Origin: Vicia villosa
Taxonomy: Eukaryota > Streptophyta > Magnoliopsida > Fabales > Fabaceae
Assembly: GCF_029867415.1 (NCBI RefSeq)
Contig: NC_081182.1
Span: forward strand, 40,267,155 to 40,331,154
Length of the DNA: 64,000 nucleotides
Reading direction: 5' to 3'
The translations under genes were made by a program, and so were the position numbers. The notes beneath the pieces are model-generated. The model did not search any database. It saw only the letters and a program-made list of their open reading frames with translations, and had not been told where the DNA came from. Position 1 is the stretch's first letter. Each line of letters opens with the position of its first letter. Positions 39,671-52,429 of the stretch are shown here, piece after piece.

Positions 39671-40017
39671 ATGCAAATTTTAATTTTAAGTTAAAATAAA
39701 TATATTATGTAAATAAATACGCGTACCAAATCAGAATCCGTACGTATGCACGGGTTTGTTACTAGTGCATCTTTATAGCAGTGTATTTGTATCAGAACTT
39801 GTATGCACTCCTTGTGCTATATATAATATCTTTTGGTTTTTAAAAAAAAAAAAAATTCATATGTTTACTTGAAAGAATGTACTAATTTATATTCACTCAT
39901 TTTTTATTTTAATTTGAATTAAAAAGCTGGTTTTATATTTATTAAAATAATATATATTATTAATTTTAAATGCAAAAGTAAAATAAAAATAATATTTGAA
40001 ATTGAAATTACTTGATT

Positions 40018-40480
40018 ATTGTTTTAAAAATTGGATCGGACTGGGAGATCGAATTAGAAATTGGAAGAGTTATTGATGTGGTCTGATTATTAGATCGAAT
40101 AAGCTATTGTACTAGTGACAATCGGCCATAACCGATAGAAACCTCCAAGACCGTGGAGTTAAATGTTTTTTTTTCTTTGACAACGTTGTTTTTTTTTATG
40201 TCATGACTATGTTTATAATTTAAATTTAAAGAATCAATTTATGATGTTTTGAAATTTTAAATTTTTTAGGTGCCATGATTTTTTTTAAGACCGAATTATT
40301 TGAGTCGGTCGATTTAATAGCTAAATAATTTTGTTATAGGAATAGTTTAATTCAATCGAATTATCTAATTTAATATGATTTAGTCATACAATTCGATCAA
40401 TAACTCAGTAAGTTAACCAATGAATTAGTGACCTATCACTTTCACTGATTCGATGATCAGTCTAGTTGTTAAAACATTGC
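40018..40480. mobile_element. MITE-like element with imperfect inverted ends
   Basis: The left end gttttaaaaattggatcgga and the inverse of the right end (gttttaacaactagactgat) are similar, and several internal gatcgaatt/aattcgatc motifs repeat. A related fragment lies at 43790-43870 (gaccgaatcatctggttcga). No target duplication was resolved. Confidence 0.4.
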
Positions 40481-40549
40481 TGATCAAATGAATAAGGTAA
40501 AGAATAATGATATTCTTACACTATTTTTTACACCAATACTTACACTCAG

Positions 40550-42955
40550 ACATTGTTCAGCGTATAAATGAATTTGGGGTTTGGCATTGTAATTGGAATG
40601 TCCGACAATGGTTCTAATATAAGACAAGCATTTGTAACCATGACATGCGAGAGAAGTGGGACGTATGTTCCCTCGATTCTAAGGTTGAAACGTGATGACA
40701 CGGGAATGAGAAAGTGTGTTTGTCCGTTTAAATTGCGCAAATATTGTAGTGTCAATGGGATGTGGAAATTTAATGTGCCTTAAACCGGAGGAAAATAAAA
40801 TTATTTCAAACATGTCTTTAATCAAAATGGCGCTAAAAAACATACTTGCAGATTTGAAACGAAAACAGCCAGAAAGTGTTTCAAATATCAAGCAGGTATA
40901 CAATCAACGTCATAGAAACAACATGGCGATATGGGGTCCAAGATCCAAAATGCAACAACTTTTGAATTTTTTGGATGAAAACCACTATGTTTCTAGGTAC
41001 GCATTATGTGATGATAAAGTCATTGTTCGTGACATTTCTTGACTCATCTCGAAAGTATCAAGTTGCTCAACACATTTTCTACTATCATCATTATTGATGC
41101 AACATACAAGACCAACATGTATAGGTTTCCGCTTCTTGAAATGGTTGGAGTTACTTCTACGGAGAAGACTTTTTGTGGGATTTGCATTTTTAAAATCCTA
41201 AAAATAGATCAACGTTGCATGGGCCTTGGAAGTGTGTAAGACTTTATTGAAGGATCAAGAAAACATGCCGAAGGTAATTGTCACTGATCAAGACATCGCA
41301 CTAATGAATTAGATTGCAAAGGTGTTTCCTACATTCTATAAATTACTTTGTCGATATCATAATACAAAATATGTGAGGAGTCGGCTAAAACCTACTGTAG
41401 GCACCAAACAAATCAAGGTGAAGACAGAAAAATGGTCAAAGTAAGTATGGTGGTGGAAAAGATTATGAATGCATGGTCTGGTATATTAAATTCATCTACG
41501 GAAGAATTATATGTTGCCTCTGTAATGCAATTTAGGAGCATGTGTGTCTGATATCCAGATTTCTTAAAATACATTGAGATTAGTATTCTGGACCAAGTCA
41601 AGGGGAAGATTGTTTATGCATGGATCGATCAGGTTAGACACCTCAATACTACAACAACTAACAAAATTGAATCATCGCATGTGGAATTGAAGAAATGGTT
41701 GGGTGATAGTAAGGGTGTTTTCTATAGAGATTGGAACGGTGAGAACCAAATGCTCTAAAGTCAACATTCAAAAATACAAACCATTTTTGGTCCAAGCATA
41801 ATAATGCAAGAACATATATTCAAATACAATATTCTCTATTCACAACTGGTTGAATGCGTATCTCTGTCGCATTGAATTTCATCTTTCATGAAGCGAAGAG
41901 AGATGAACAGACAAGTATGGATTTGGAAAAGTATGGATGCATAGTTAGGAAAACTTATGGTCTTCATGTGCTTCTCTCATAGCAAAAAAATTAAAGATTA
42001 ATTCTCTGATACGTATGGATGAAGTGTACAGTCACTGAAAAAGACTTCGGTTTGATGATGATGGTGTGATAAGGGATGGTAAAGCCGGTTAAAACCTCTT
42101 TCACAATCGGTTAAAACCAAATGTGCCCCAAAAAAGGTAAAACTGACTCAAGATGACAATTCAACAAAGCGGTCTCCTTCGTACTATAAACGTGTTAGTT
42201 CATATTTCTTAGATTCTCCAACTCCAAAATCTCAATAAAGTGTTCAAGAGGGTGCACGTATTAGCAAACCACCTCTATCACCATTGATGCCCGGGATTGA
42301 ATTCATTGATGAAATGCTGCTTTTTATGCAAAAACACATTGAGCGGATTGTGAATGTTGGGGATGATGGTAATTTTGGTTATCGAGTTGTATTCGAATTG
42401 CTTGGTAAATCAGAAGAGGATCACCCACTTTTCTGCGTCGCACTTTTGAAAGAGTTGACGATGCATAGGTAGTTTTACACGAGGTTATACGGTTCCAAAA
42501 AAAAATATTCAATTCAAAGTGCATGTTTTCCTTATCGTAATGGGAAGGCACCATTTTCAAAATGGATGCGCTTCCCTGAAATGGCCACCTAATAACAAGT
42601 GCGTATGACAAAGTATGTGTCGATATGACAAGACATGGGTTATCAGAGACATTTTTTCCATTACGTAGTGGTCCACCTAAAAATGGTGTCAGGCGCAACG
42701 TGCATAGGGTTTCTTTCAAAGGGTCTATATTTTGTTCAGATTTATTTGAAACATGGATGTCCAATTCCAGCTATATTGATCGATTGGACGGTATGTTCAA
42801 CAATTGAGGTAGAAACTTGGCTGGATCAATTTATGGAGAGGATGGTAGAGTTCACCAAGTTGATGAAGCTTGGAAGAGAATCAAATAAGGAAGTGTCGAA
42901 GTTGAAATCAACTGTAGATTTATGCGATACAAGATCTTTTTATGCATTTTAGATT
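40550..42955 (+). pseudogene. MULE transposase with C-terminal OTU domain, broken
   Basis: Read across frames: a FAR1-type N-terminal DNA-binding part (40568-40790, with ERSGTYVPSILRLKRDDTGM and CVCPFKLRKYCSVNGMWKF); the MULE transposase core (40800-41760, IVTDQDIALMN and ELKKWLGDSKG marking conserved Asp and C-terminal regions); a SWIM-like zinc finger remnant (about 41930-41990); then an OTU cysteine-protease-like domain (42284-42950, ERIVNVGDDGNFGYRVVFEL, in which the usual catalytic DGNC Cys is Phe). Family knowledge: legume MULEs often carry OTU domains. At least six stops or frameshifts, plus the lost catalytic Cys, show it is dead. Confidence 0.75.
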
Positions 42956-43309
42956 GTAATTGATACATTTTTATATGTATTAATTTTGATACAATTTAAT
43001 ACATATGAAATTTATGGTTTGCTTTTGGTTTACAATGCATGTGCATGTTTACAAAGATTCTATTTATTTTTTTGGTTCGGTGAAGTTTTTGGAAATGTGA
43101 CTCCGAAGTCACCCTTTTTATAACTAAACGTGTGGTTGATTTGGATATGTGACTCCGAACTCACCTTTATTGTAATAAAACGTGTTGTTTATTCGGATAT
43201 GTATTTCTGAATTTTTACCTGATAAGAATTTTGTGGTCCAAAGATACTCAATACTTGTTTAAATAGGGTGTGTCTCAACCCTTATTGGTGCACCAAACAC
43301 TAAAACCAG

Positions 43310-43600
43310 AGAGAATGACTTCATATCCCCACCTTGCATTTGTGTATTTCAATGGTCAAAAACCACTGCTTCTATGTAGGTCACCGAGAAAACATCCCTT
43401 GCATATCTGATATCTAAACAGAATACTCTGTTGCGCTTTCGAGAAAATTGCATAGTTGTAAAGCTCGAGTATCGCTCACCCTCATTTGACAGCGAAAGGA
43501 ATGTTTGTTTCACCAACCTTGAACTGAAGACGGATGAAGATCTAAAGGTTATGCGAAGATTCAAAGATTTTTCGAAGATATAATCATTATGCTACAACGA
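43310..43600 (+). pseudogene. MULE N-terminal fragment
   Basis: With one frame change, the plus strand gives an N-terminus (FNGQK...) followed by NCIVVKLEYRSPSFDSERNV and LELKTDEDLKVMRRFKDF, a pattern seen at the start of plant MULE proteins. It is preceded by 43080-43210 motifs (ggatatgtgactccgaa) resembling the subterminal repeats of the element at 27583-30155. Confidence 0.45.
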
Positions 43601-43619
43601 CCTGATAAAATGGTTATTT

Positions 43620-44529
43620 AATATTAAATTTTATTTCGTGACTATCAATGTAACGAATATTTTTAGTCAATGAAATATTGATGTTGTTGGTGTTGGTGTG
43701 TTTTTTTATTTTTCTCTCATGTTTTAATTCATCCTAGTTTGGTTGAGCTCTGAAAGTAGGTCTAGTTCGGATAAGCATTTCCAAACACACTATTGAAATT
43801 TTTTAGATGCCATAATTTTTTTATGACCGAATCATCTGGTTCGATCGATTTAATATTAAATTTTTATTTGATATATTTTATAATTTAACAATAAAATTTG
43901 GTTAATAGAATGTAAATACTTGTTAGAGTATATTTTATAATTTAATGTTAGAATTTGATTAATGTTATTTATTTTATTGCGTAATAAAATAATAAACTTT
44001 GTTAATGAGTTATAAATAAAATATGTGATTTTAATACAATAGTAAAATTGGTTTATGACAATTCTTATAATTGTTTTATAAAAATAATTATAAAAACAAA
44101 TGTATATTTTATTAAATATTATATTATATTTAAAAAAACAAAATATTATTTATCATATAAATACATATAAAAAACAATATTATTGATAAGGTAAAATAAA
44201 GAGACTAAAACAATAATCAAACAAAATTTGATAATTATAATTTATTGTAGAGGTGTTAAAAAATTAAAAAGTTGAAAGGAAAAGAATTAATAGTGTTATA
44301 TATTATTATATATTACAAAACTATACATTTTATGAAATAATTATATATTTACAACAATATTAAAATAAAAAATAAAATAAAAAAAGCTAATGAGTAATAT
44401 AAAAAAAAAATCAAACCTATTTTAAGGAAATGAATAATTCTCTAAAACAATATGCAAATTCACATGTGGTAATTATCTTGTGTTTACATACGTAGATATT
44501 GGCACTGATAGTAGAGTAGAGTTACACTA
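43620..44529. other. Very AT-rich spacer
   Basis: Includes a fragment of the 40018-40480 MITE at 43790-43870. Otherwise nothing recognisable. Confidence 0.5.
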
Positions 44530-44697
44530 AAAACTGTTAGGGGGAGTTACTAGCAGCATTGATATAAAGTTGAAGATTATGCATCTTTCTGAGAGACAGA
44601 CCATTAATTCACCTAAAACCTTAAGGTTATAGATGAGTGGGTTCTCTCACTTATATATTCTTAAGTTTCCACATTTATAATCAATGTGGGACTCTAA

Positions 44698-45689
44698 GGG
44701 TGTGTTTGGTTCGGGGTAGATGGAGGGGAGGGGAGGGGAGGGGAGGGAATATTTCTAATTAAATGTGTTTGGTTCAAATTTTATGAGGGAAGGGGAGGGG
44801 AGGGGAGAAAAACCCCTCCAAAACACACTTTTTGCGTCCCCCCAAATCGGGGGGATTTGGAGGGGAGGGGAGGGAATCTGAACATTGATATTTTAAAATT
44901 TATTATAATTACTATAATATCCTCAGTTTTATTTTAATATTTCAAAATTATTCATTTTCTTTTGTATTACTGCTCTCTTCTGTGTGATTTTTCTCGATTG
45001 CTTCTATCAACTTATTATAATTATTCTCCACCTTCAAATTATTTTAAAATTTTTGTCCTTAATATAAATCATAATCATTGTATTTTTTTAATTTTTTTTA
45101 TAACTCTTTTATGTTTATTTATATTTTTTTTCTAATTTTGTTATGTATCCTATCATATTTTCTTTTATATCAAACTTTAAATATTTTATTTTAATTTTTT
45201 AATTTATTTTATTAAAATATTTAAATCATTTATATTTAATAATAAATTATTTTATGTATTTGATGTGTTAAATAATTCATTACGATTTAAAAGTTATTAT
45301 AAACATATAGTTTTATTTGTTTTTGAATATTTTATTCGAATTAAGTGAACTCAATTTTTTAACATTATGTAGTCAATTATAACTTTTTAGTCACTCAATA
45401 TTAGAAATTTTACTAAAAAAAAATATGTATAAAATTTTCACATTTGAATATCATATTGTATCACTTATATAAGATAATAAGGATAAAAATGTAAATTATT
45501 AATAAAATCCCTCCCCTCCCCTCCGGAACCAAACATATTTTTAATTAAAATCCCTCCCTTCCCCTCCCCTCCCCTCGTTTGAACCAAACACCTATTTGAT
45601 TAAAAAAATCTCCTCACCTCCCCTCCCCTTCCCTCCCCTCCATTAAAATCCCTCCCCTCCCCTCCCCCTCATTTGAACCAAACAGACCC
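44698..45689. mobile_element. Tourist/PIF-Harbinger-like element, 992 bp
   Basis: Terminal repeats GGGTGTGTTTGGTTC and the inverse of its right end (GGGTCTGTTTGGTTC) differ at one base. TAA on both sides (44695-44697 and 45690-45692) is the typical 3-bp Harbinger duplication. It lies within LTR A of the TRIM, and excising it restores the LTR as seen in copies B and C. Both arms are extended by GGGGA-rich tracts. No transposase. Confidence 0.85.
44722..44748 (+). repeat. G-rich tract with G-quadruplex potential
   Basis: Five consecutive GGGGA units; similar tracts at 44790-44810 and 44860-44875, and their complements at 45505-45670. Four or more G-runs with 1-base loops is the classic quadruplex pattern. 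Structure is inferred. Confidence 0.7.
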
Positions 45690-45753
45690 TAACTCACACT
45701 TGTTATTATTCTCAACACTTCCCCTCAAGTGTGGATCCACAATGCTCCCCCAC

Positions 45754-47175
45754 TGATGCGTCACCAATTCTATTAGTTTTTGTCATCTATTCGGCATGAA
45801 TTTTTGCAAAAATTGGTATCGCTTTGTCTTGTTTTTATTTCAAGTTATTATTGCTTTCCGTATTTCCATTCGCGAATTATTGTTTTTAGTGGTTTATCTC
45901 TTTTTGTCGCATTTTATGTGTTTCCCTGGAATTTAATGTGTTTTTAGGTCCAGGCAAAAGCCCAAAGGACTTATGCGAGAAAATTCGGAGTCCGAAGTTT
46001 CCTAGAAGAGATTTTGAAGAATACTGAGGCCTGACACGGGTGTCTGTGTCACCTGACACGACCCGTTTTAGGAGAAGGATTTAAGAGGAGTTTTGAGGGC
46101 TTGACAGAGGGCTGACACGACCCGTGTCAGCAAGTCCGGGAGAAATAGTTTTGAATGCCCAAGTCAGGGAGCCAACATTGGTGCCTGTGTCACCTGACAC
46201 GGCCCGTGTTGGCCAGTGCGCTGTTTTTGCTGAGTTATCTTGAATTGTTATGTTTGTGATCCCGAAGGGCAATTTTGGTTTTTTCTACAAGTCAAGTGAT
46301 TTGTGACTATTTAGACTACTTTCGGAGGGAGAAAACAAACTTTGGATCGTACTAAAGAAGTTCCTAAGAGAGAATATGGTTTTGAAGGGTTTCGGAGAAT
46401 GGAGATTTTCAAGAGCAATCGCGATTAAAGATCAAAGATATTCCCTTTCCTTGTAAATGTCTAACATTCTTATTGTAATTTCTTTGAATATTATGAGCGG
46501 CTAAACCCCTCAATGATAGGGGGTGTCCCTGAATTGCTATTTTGATGAACCTAATTTCCTTTATTTTATGATATAAGTATTTGTGTGAATCTATTTCATT
46601 GTGCAAAGTTCTTAATGATTTTTCTATCGGACAAATAGAATTCGAATTACGGTTAAGGTTTAGGTCAGACAAACCACCTTATCATTGTTTGCACAATAAT
46701 ACTACTGTAGATATTGCTTAGGAATAAGGATTCACTATAGTAACCGACTAACCGTAACATTCTTGGTAAAATATAAATTGCTTGATATTATCTTGGATAA
46801 CTAAGGAATTAGGATACAAGATGAACATCAAAGATTTTCTGCTAAGGAGTTAGGGAAAATTATTCTTGAGATTCGGTAATAGATCACTCTGACACATATT
46901 TCGTAAATAAGGATTAAAGTTTGTTGCAAGGCAATTCATACACCTTGCCCTAGCATGTTTTCTCATATCATTCACAAGATAATTTTATTCTATTGCTTTA
47001 CTTTCTTGCTGTTAATTAGCATTTCCAAACAATCACAAAACCCATATGTTATTTTGTTCAATTAAATCATTATAAGAACTTGTATTTCCTACGCAGTCCT
47101 CGAGATCGATTATGGTGATAAACCATTATTATTACTACATCTGTGAGAATAGTACACTTTTTGTTTTTCTGATCA
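45754..47175 (+). mobile_element. Solo LTR of a Ty3/gypsy (Athila/Tat-type) element
   Basis: Starts TGATGCGTCACC and ends TTTCTGATCA; the direct repeat CCCAC flanks it (45749-45753 and 47176-47180). It interrupts the TRIM internal region, and the joined flanks match the empty copy at 47489-47627. The end region (cctacgcagtcctcgagatc) resembles legume Athila/Tat LTRs. A hairpin cluster lies at 46036-46205. No internal domain remains, so it is a recombination product. Confidence 0.85.
46036..46205. repeat. Hairpin cluster based on TGACACGG / CCGTGTCA
   Basis: 46036-46066: arms acgggt/acccgt enclosing gtgtca-cc-tgacac. 46111-46131: 9-bp arms gctgacacg/cgtgtcagc with a 3-nt loop. 46187-46200: gtgtcacctgacac again. 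Three related stem-loops in 170 bp of LTR. Confidence 0.85.
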
Positions 47176-47834
47176 CCCACTTACACTTGTACTGCTGTTA
47201 CCTCTTCTTGGGCAACAATACACCTTTTCTTGGGCATTTCGTTACAAGTTAGTTGGTCCCTTTCTCGAACCAAAGGCTCATGATACCATTTGTTGGGGGG
47301 AGTTACTAGGAGCATTGATACAAATTGAGGATCATGCATCTTTGTGAAAGACACGCCACTTATCCACCTAAAATATTAAGGTTATAGGTGAGTGGATTCT
47401 CTCACTTATATATTCTCAAGTCACCACATTCTTATGCAATGTGGAACTATTTCCTCACTTACTCACACTTGCATTATTATTCTAACACTCCCCCTCAAGT
47501 GTGAGTCGACAATGTTCCCCCTCACACTTGTACCACCGTTGACACCTTGCAACAGGACACCACTTCCTCGGCATTTCCATACAAGTAAGTCGGTCCCTTT
47601 CTCAAACCAAAGGCTCATGGTTCCATTTTTAGGGGGAATTTTTCACTAGGGAGCATTGATACATACTGTAGGACTAGACACCTTTGAGAGATACACACCA
47701 CTTATTCACCTAAAACTTTAAGATGATAGGTGACTGGGTTCTCTCACTTATATATTCTCAAGTCACCACATTCATATCCAATGTAAGATTATTTCCCCAC
47801 TTACTCACACTTGCATAATTATTCTAACAAAAAC

Positions 47835-49000
47835 ACTCCAACAAGCTAGCTCCATTTTCGATTAACTAATCACCATGGTACAAGTGAGATCAATGCAAAC
47901 CTCTTTAGGTTTATTGCTCGAAGATGATTCCAACTCTTAACTAGCTCAACTTATGGAAGCATTATGTGAGATTTAAGAGTAAAACATGGAACAATGACGA
48001 CATAGTGAAGAAAAAAAGTGTCGCCAAGAGGAATATCAAGTATGGGAGGTCAAATCGAGATAGTAACTAGAGGAGCACGAGTGTAAACTTGGGCACCATA
48101 CAGAAGCCGGTGAGAGGAAGTTGAGACAAGTGATTAAGCTCCTTCAGAACAATGTAATTAGAGGAGAAGCCATTAGGCTAATGTTAATTTTTTTCAATCC
48201 TTCTTTTAAAGTAAGTTCAATGAGTAGTCATTCCTCGTCACTTTTGAAAACATACCATTAATTCTTATGACGGAACAAGTGACCCTCAAAGTCATGTTTC
48301 AGTGTTTCAAAGGAAAATGCTCATAATTAGAGTTGGCAATGTGTTATATTGCAAACCATCAAATGACCATCCTTCAATAATATACCCCTTATATATTAAG
48401 CAAAAAATGGTGTGAATACCAATGAACATAAGGAAAAGTTGTTGTACCATGAGAATGCATATGGAAAAGTTGATACAAAAAGGTCACTTGTATATGCACA
48501 AGGATGAGGGGAGGGTTATCCCGATAAGAGCGCCTTCATATTAAATTCACCTTCAAGGAATTTTGAGGGATACATCCCCCATGATGATGACATGTTGGTT
48601 ATCTCAATGATCACTCCTAGTTTTCAAATCAAATGTGTATAGTGCACATAAGGAGAGAGGAACACGAAGATTTGTTTAGGAAGTTCATCATTCGTCCTCA
48701 CTACGGTTATGTCGGCCCCCAATTCCAAAACGGGAATTAAGATAATTTTTATTTCTTTGCAAAATATTTTACAAAAGAAGTTAAAGCAATAAACAAACAA
48801 ACTCAGTTTTGATGTTGATTCTTTATCTTTTCTCCCCTTGATTTTAAGCAAGAACAAGTCGCCCAACAATGTCAAATTAATCCTACGGTTATTGTTACTC
48901 CCTTGACCGAACCCACCATTTTTAATGAATAAACAAGAGAAAGAATGAAGATGAGAAGAATGTTTGTCTCTTTCATGTTTCAAAGTTGTATTGAAATGGA
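47835..49000 (+). pseudogene. Probable remnant of a retroelement gag region
   Basis: 47870-48640 translates in changing frames to Glu/Lys-rich text and a piece (IPHDDDMLVISMITPSFQIK) resembling the segment before a retroviral-type protease in legume Ty3/gypsy elements. Many stops. 48620-48990 has no recognisable content. Assignment is weak. Confidence 0.3.
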
Positions 49001-50912
49001 TGCATGAATGTATTTATATGAGTGTGTGTGTGTGTGTGTGAAAGAAGGCAAAAACTGGAAAAATCGTGCATAAAAATGCCCAAAAAAATGAGCGATGCAT
49101 CAACCTACACGGTTGTATGCATCGACCTCTGGCCCTCTATTGTCGACCTACACAAGACAGATAGGTCTAGAGTTGAAATGCACAACATGCATTGACCTCT
49201 GGCATGCCATGCATTGACCTCTGGCGTGCCATGCGTCGACCTATAGCTTGCTATGTTTTGACCTACAGCTTATGTGCATCGATGTATACCTGGAAGAAGT
49301 GTTTTCATGAAATTTTCCTTTTTTTTTGCTCACTGGAGGTCGACCTCCATGAGCTATTCATTGACTTATGGTATGCATATTCACCCAAAACCATGTTTTT
49401 GACTTGTGAAATTGATCCATGTGCATATGAACAAGTTTAGAATTATTATGGAAACATTTTCATGCAAGAGTACATCTTATGCTAAGAGGACATCGTCCAA
49501 TACATTCTACTTCTAAAGACCTAGTTTTGACATCACTCAATATAAACTACTTAAGGTATGCACTCACATATGTTATTATGGCCTTAAGCTTAGTTCTTTT
49601 TCTAGTTGAATATGTAGGGTTTGAACCTTGATGGTGTTTATGTTGCATATTGTTGGTACTGTTTTGAGTTGGTTTGGCTATATTTTGTTATGCTTGTTTT
49701 GCCTCATGAATTATGTGGGTGGTCCAATTTAAATTTATATTTAGCTGCATAGGTTCTGAATTTGGTATATTGAATTTGGACTCGAAAGTCCACTCTCTTT
49801 TGTTTTGGTTTAATGTATGGTATTATAATGGTTTTGTAGACAGTGTGTATGTGTGGTTGCTTGGTTTCAGTTTGCACGTGAATGGCAATGACATAAGTTA
49901 TATTGGGTTGGCACAAAATTCTTTGAGTTTTGCACATGATGTAAAATGAATTGAAATTGTTTGAATGAATTTGAGTTGGATTTTGTAGGTCAAAACATGG
50001 CTCGAAGCTTGAAAAAGGATTAGCAAGGTGGAATTAAAAGACTTTTGGCAAGGAAGATGGAAGATGCAAGATGTCTTGGAAGTACATAATGGAAGATGAA
50101 GATGGAAAGTTTAGAATAAGTCTTTAGGTTTAGGAACAAGATTTTTTTTTTGTGTAATTTTTCTTTGTGGTGTAATGAGTAATGGTAGTTTTGTAATTAT
50201 ATTGAATATTATTATTGTAGTGAACATGGTTCCTTTAGTAAAATAGCTTGGAAATGAAATGATTTTTTCTACTCAAAATAACTTTGAATTTATTTTCCCA
50301 CCAAATGCTCAAATTGTAATTTCAACCTTTCTTGTTTCAATCCTTTCATTACTTTCTAATGCTTTAGTACCAGGATACACCCAAACCACATTTTGGATAG
50401 CCTATGAAATAAAATCCCAAAAATGAATAAAGAGGGACTTTGGTCAAAGGTCAACCTTCCATGGTTGACTTTGACCAAAAGTCCAAGCTTGAGCAATTGA
50501 CCTTAAAACTTGAAATGATTCATAATAAAACCAAGTAAACTCCCATTCCAAATCTCCGTTTTTCTAGCATAGGATCCAAAGTCTAGACTTGTCATAAGAG
50601 TAAGTGAAAATGTACCATGTCTTGAATAATGAGTAAATCCTAAGTATTGAGAATAGTCCTTGATGAATATAAACCCTAAAATCCATATGAATTCCTTACC
50701 TTGCCATGTGTACATCAAGTCTTACACCATAACTGGTTATCCAAGCAATGAATGAAACCCTTTGAATGATGATACCCAAGAACTTCCCTGCCCATGTTCA
50801 AAGTCTTCTGAATGAAGTCATGTTGAATGCCTTGTATCATAAGTAATGATGAAGTCATACACTTTATGTAATGATCAAATCCCAAATGTTGAGAAGGATC
50901 CCATAAGGAATG
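49001..50912. other. Repeat-derived DNA with a palindrome cluster
   Basis: A (TG)n tract sits at 49022-49040. 49093-49400 repeats 'tgcatcgacctctggc'-like units and palindromes: a hairpin at 49093-49124 (cgatgcat...atgcatcg) and the perfect 16-bp palindrome tggaggtcgacctcca at 49334-49349. This layout resembles the LTR hairpin clusters elsewhere in the window, so this is probably part of an old LTR, but its ends were not found. 50340-50912 has no recognised gene. Confidence 0.4.
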
Positions 50913-52429
50913 TGTCATACCCCAAAATTTGCCCCCCTCTTTTCATTTTCAATGACTCAAGGTACAAGGGTTTATTCAAGCAACATTCTCCTAATCAAAG
51001 GTTCAAATCAGGGTTTTGTAACTAAGAAGTCGACTCAACTTTAACTGGTCATAACTCTCACATGGTTTGTCAGAAAGTGTCCAACCAAAGCCTATTCTCA
51101 AGGAAATTTCATCCTCTACAACTTTGATGTTGGGCCCAAAATCAAGAAATGCACCATTTGGGAGATATGGACAAAAACATTACAGGTCTTTTTGAAAGTC
51201 AATTAGAAGTCATCTTTTTCAAATGAAGCATACATGAACATGAAAGACTCAATGGAGATGAAACCAAAAGGAGTGTTTAGAGGACTCTTTGAGCTTTCTA
51301 AAAAGTCCAAGAATACCTCAAAATGATAAAAACTGATCAAGATACAAGTTGCACAAGTTGGGTAAAATTCATGAAGTGTTTGAAACCCTAATTGACTATT
51401 TGCACACTTTTGAGTATTGGGCCTCCAAAATCAAGTTATCCATGTGATATTGAGTTTATCGAGAGCCTATAAACCAATTTCCAATTAGTTGGTGGTTTTA
51501 TTTTATTTAATTTTGGATTTTTTTATTTAAATACAAAATTTATCAAAATAAAATCATGGTATAACATAAAAAAAATCATGTGATTAATTCACTTGAATCC
51601 AAATTGGTTCTAAATTGGTCATAAAACCAAAGAACACGTGAAAAAATAGAGGAAAAGCAAAAGTGGCCAAGTTTGGAAAGATTAGATGCATACTTCTAAA
51701 TCAAATTCTTTTTTATGAAATTACTTGATTCTCTCCCAAGAGATTAGACCTAAAATACTCTCCATATATATTACACACGCTGCAGCCATAAAGAGGGGGT
51801 TTTGGGAGCCAAGAGCATTAGGGTTTGCACTCCAAAATTTCAAAAGGAATTTGCACCACCAAGTCACGATCTCCAGCCATTTTCAAGCTCGTACGAGCCT
51901 CCATTCTTGTTCCTGCAGTGTTAAAGACTAATCCCAGTCCAAGAAGCGAATCCTAAATGGCCCAGAATGATGCAACCCGAGTACCCTCGTTTGGTATGAT
52001 TTCAATCTTGTTCTTTTCGATTCAAGCGTTGCTAATGGTTTTCAACTGTTTATTCCTTCTCAGGAGGTCCTTTAGAGTAGGCTTGAGGCATCAGATGCAA
52101 GTTTCAACGTGTGAATTGAGGGAGGCCATGGCTAGGGCACGTCGAAGCTTCGACGTAGTATTCGTATTTCCAGGACGTTTTAGGACAAACCAGTGGCATA
52201 TTCGGAATCAGGGGAAAAATTCGTCGAGAAGGGTTCTTTTTTCTTTTCGTTTAATTCGTTTTTGCAGGTTACCAAAGAAGGAACCATTGGGAGAGATGAC
52301 CGGAACTGTACAGTTCCGGTGGCCTGAGTTTTGTGAAGATGACGACCCACGTGTGGAGGTTGTTGATTGGCCCGTTTGAAAAGTGGAGAGTGGGGATTGC
52401 GTGATCGCGACTTTACGTGTCTATAAATC

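Larger units (their letters stand above)
44535..47829 (-). mobile_element. Tandem TRIM: three LTRs and two internal regions, with nested insertions
   Basis: LTR copies (minus-strand element): C 47829-47628, B 47488-47291, A 45717-44535 (about 190 bp once the nested element is removed). Each LTR reads TGTTAGAATAA at its minus-strand 5' end. Primer-binding sites (inverse of ggctcatgatacca) lie at 47626-47613 and 47288-47275; polypurine tracts (inverse of cccctcaagtg) lie at 47489-47502 and 45718-45731. The internal region between C and B is only 139 bp. The direct repeat AAAAC flanks the whole array (44530-44534 and 47830-47834), so it inserted as a unit or arose by LTR recombination in place. 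Confidence 0.85.

Noticed and set aside
48624..48983. 119-residue minus-strand ORF
   Set aside because: No homology or motif recognised, in retroelement debris; not supported as a gene.
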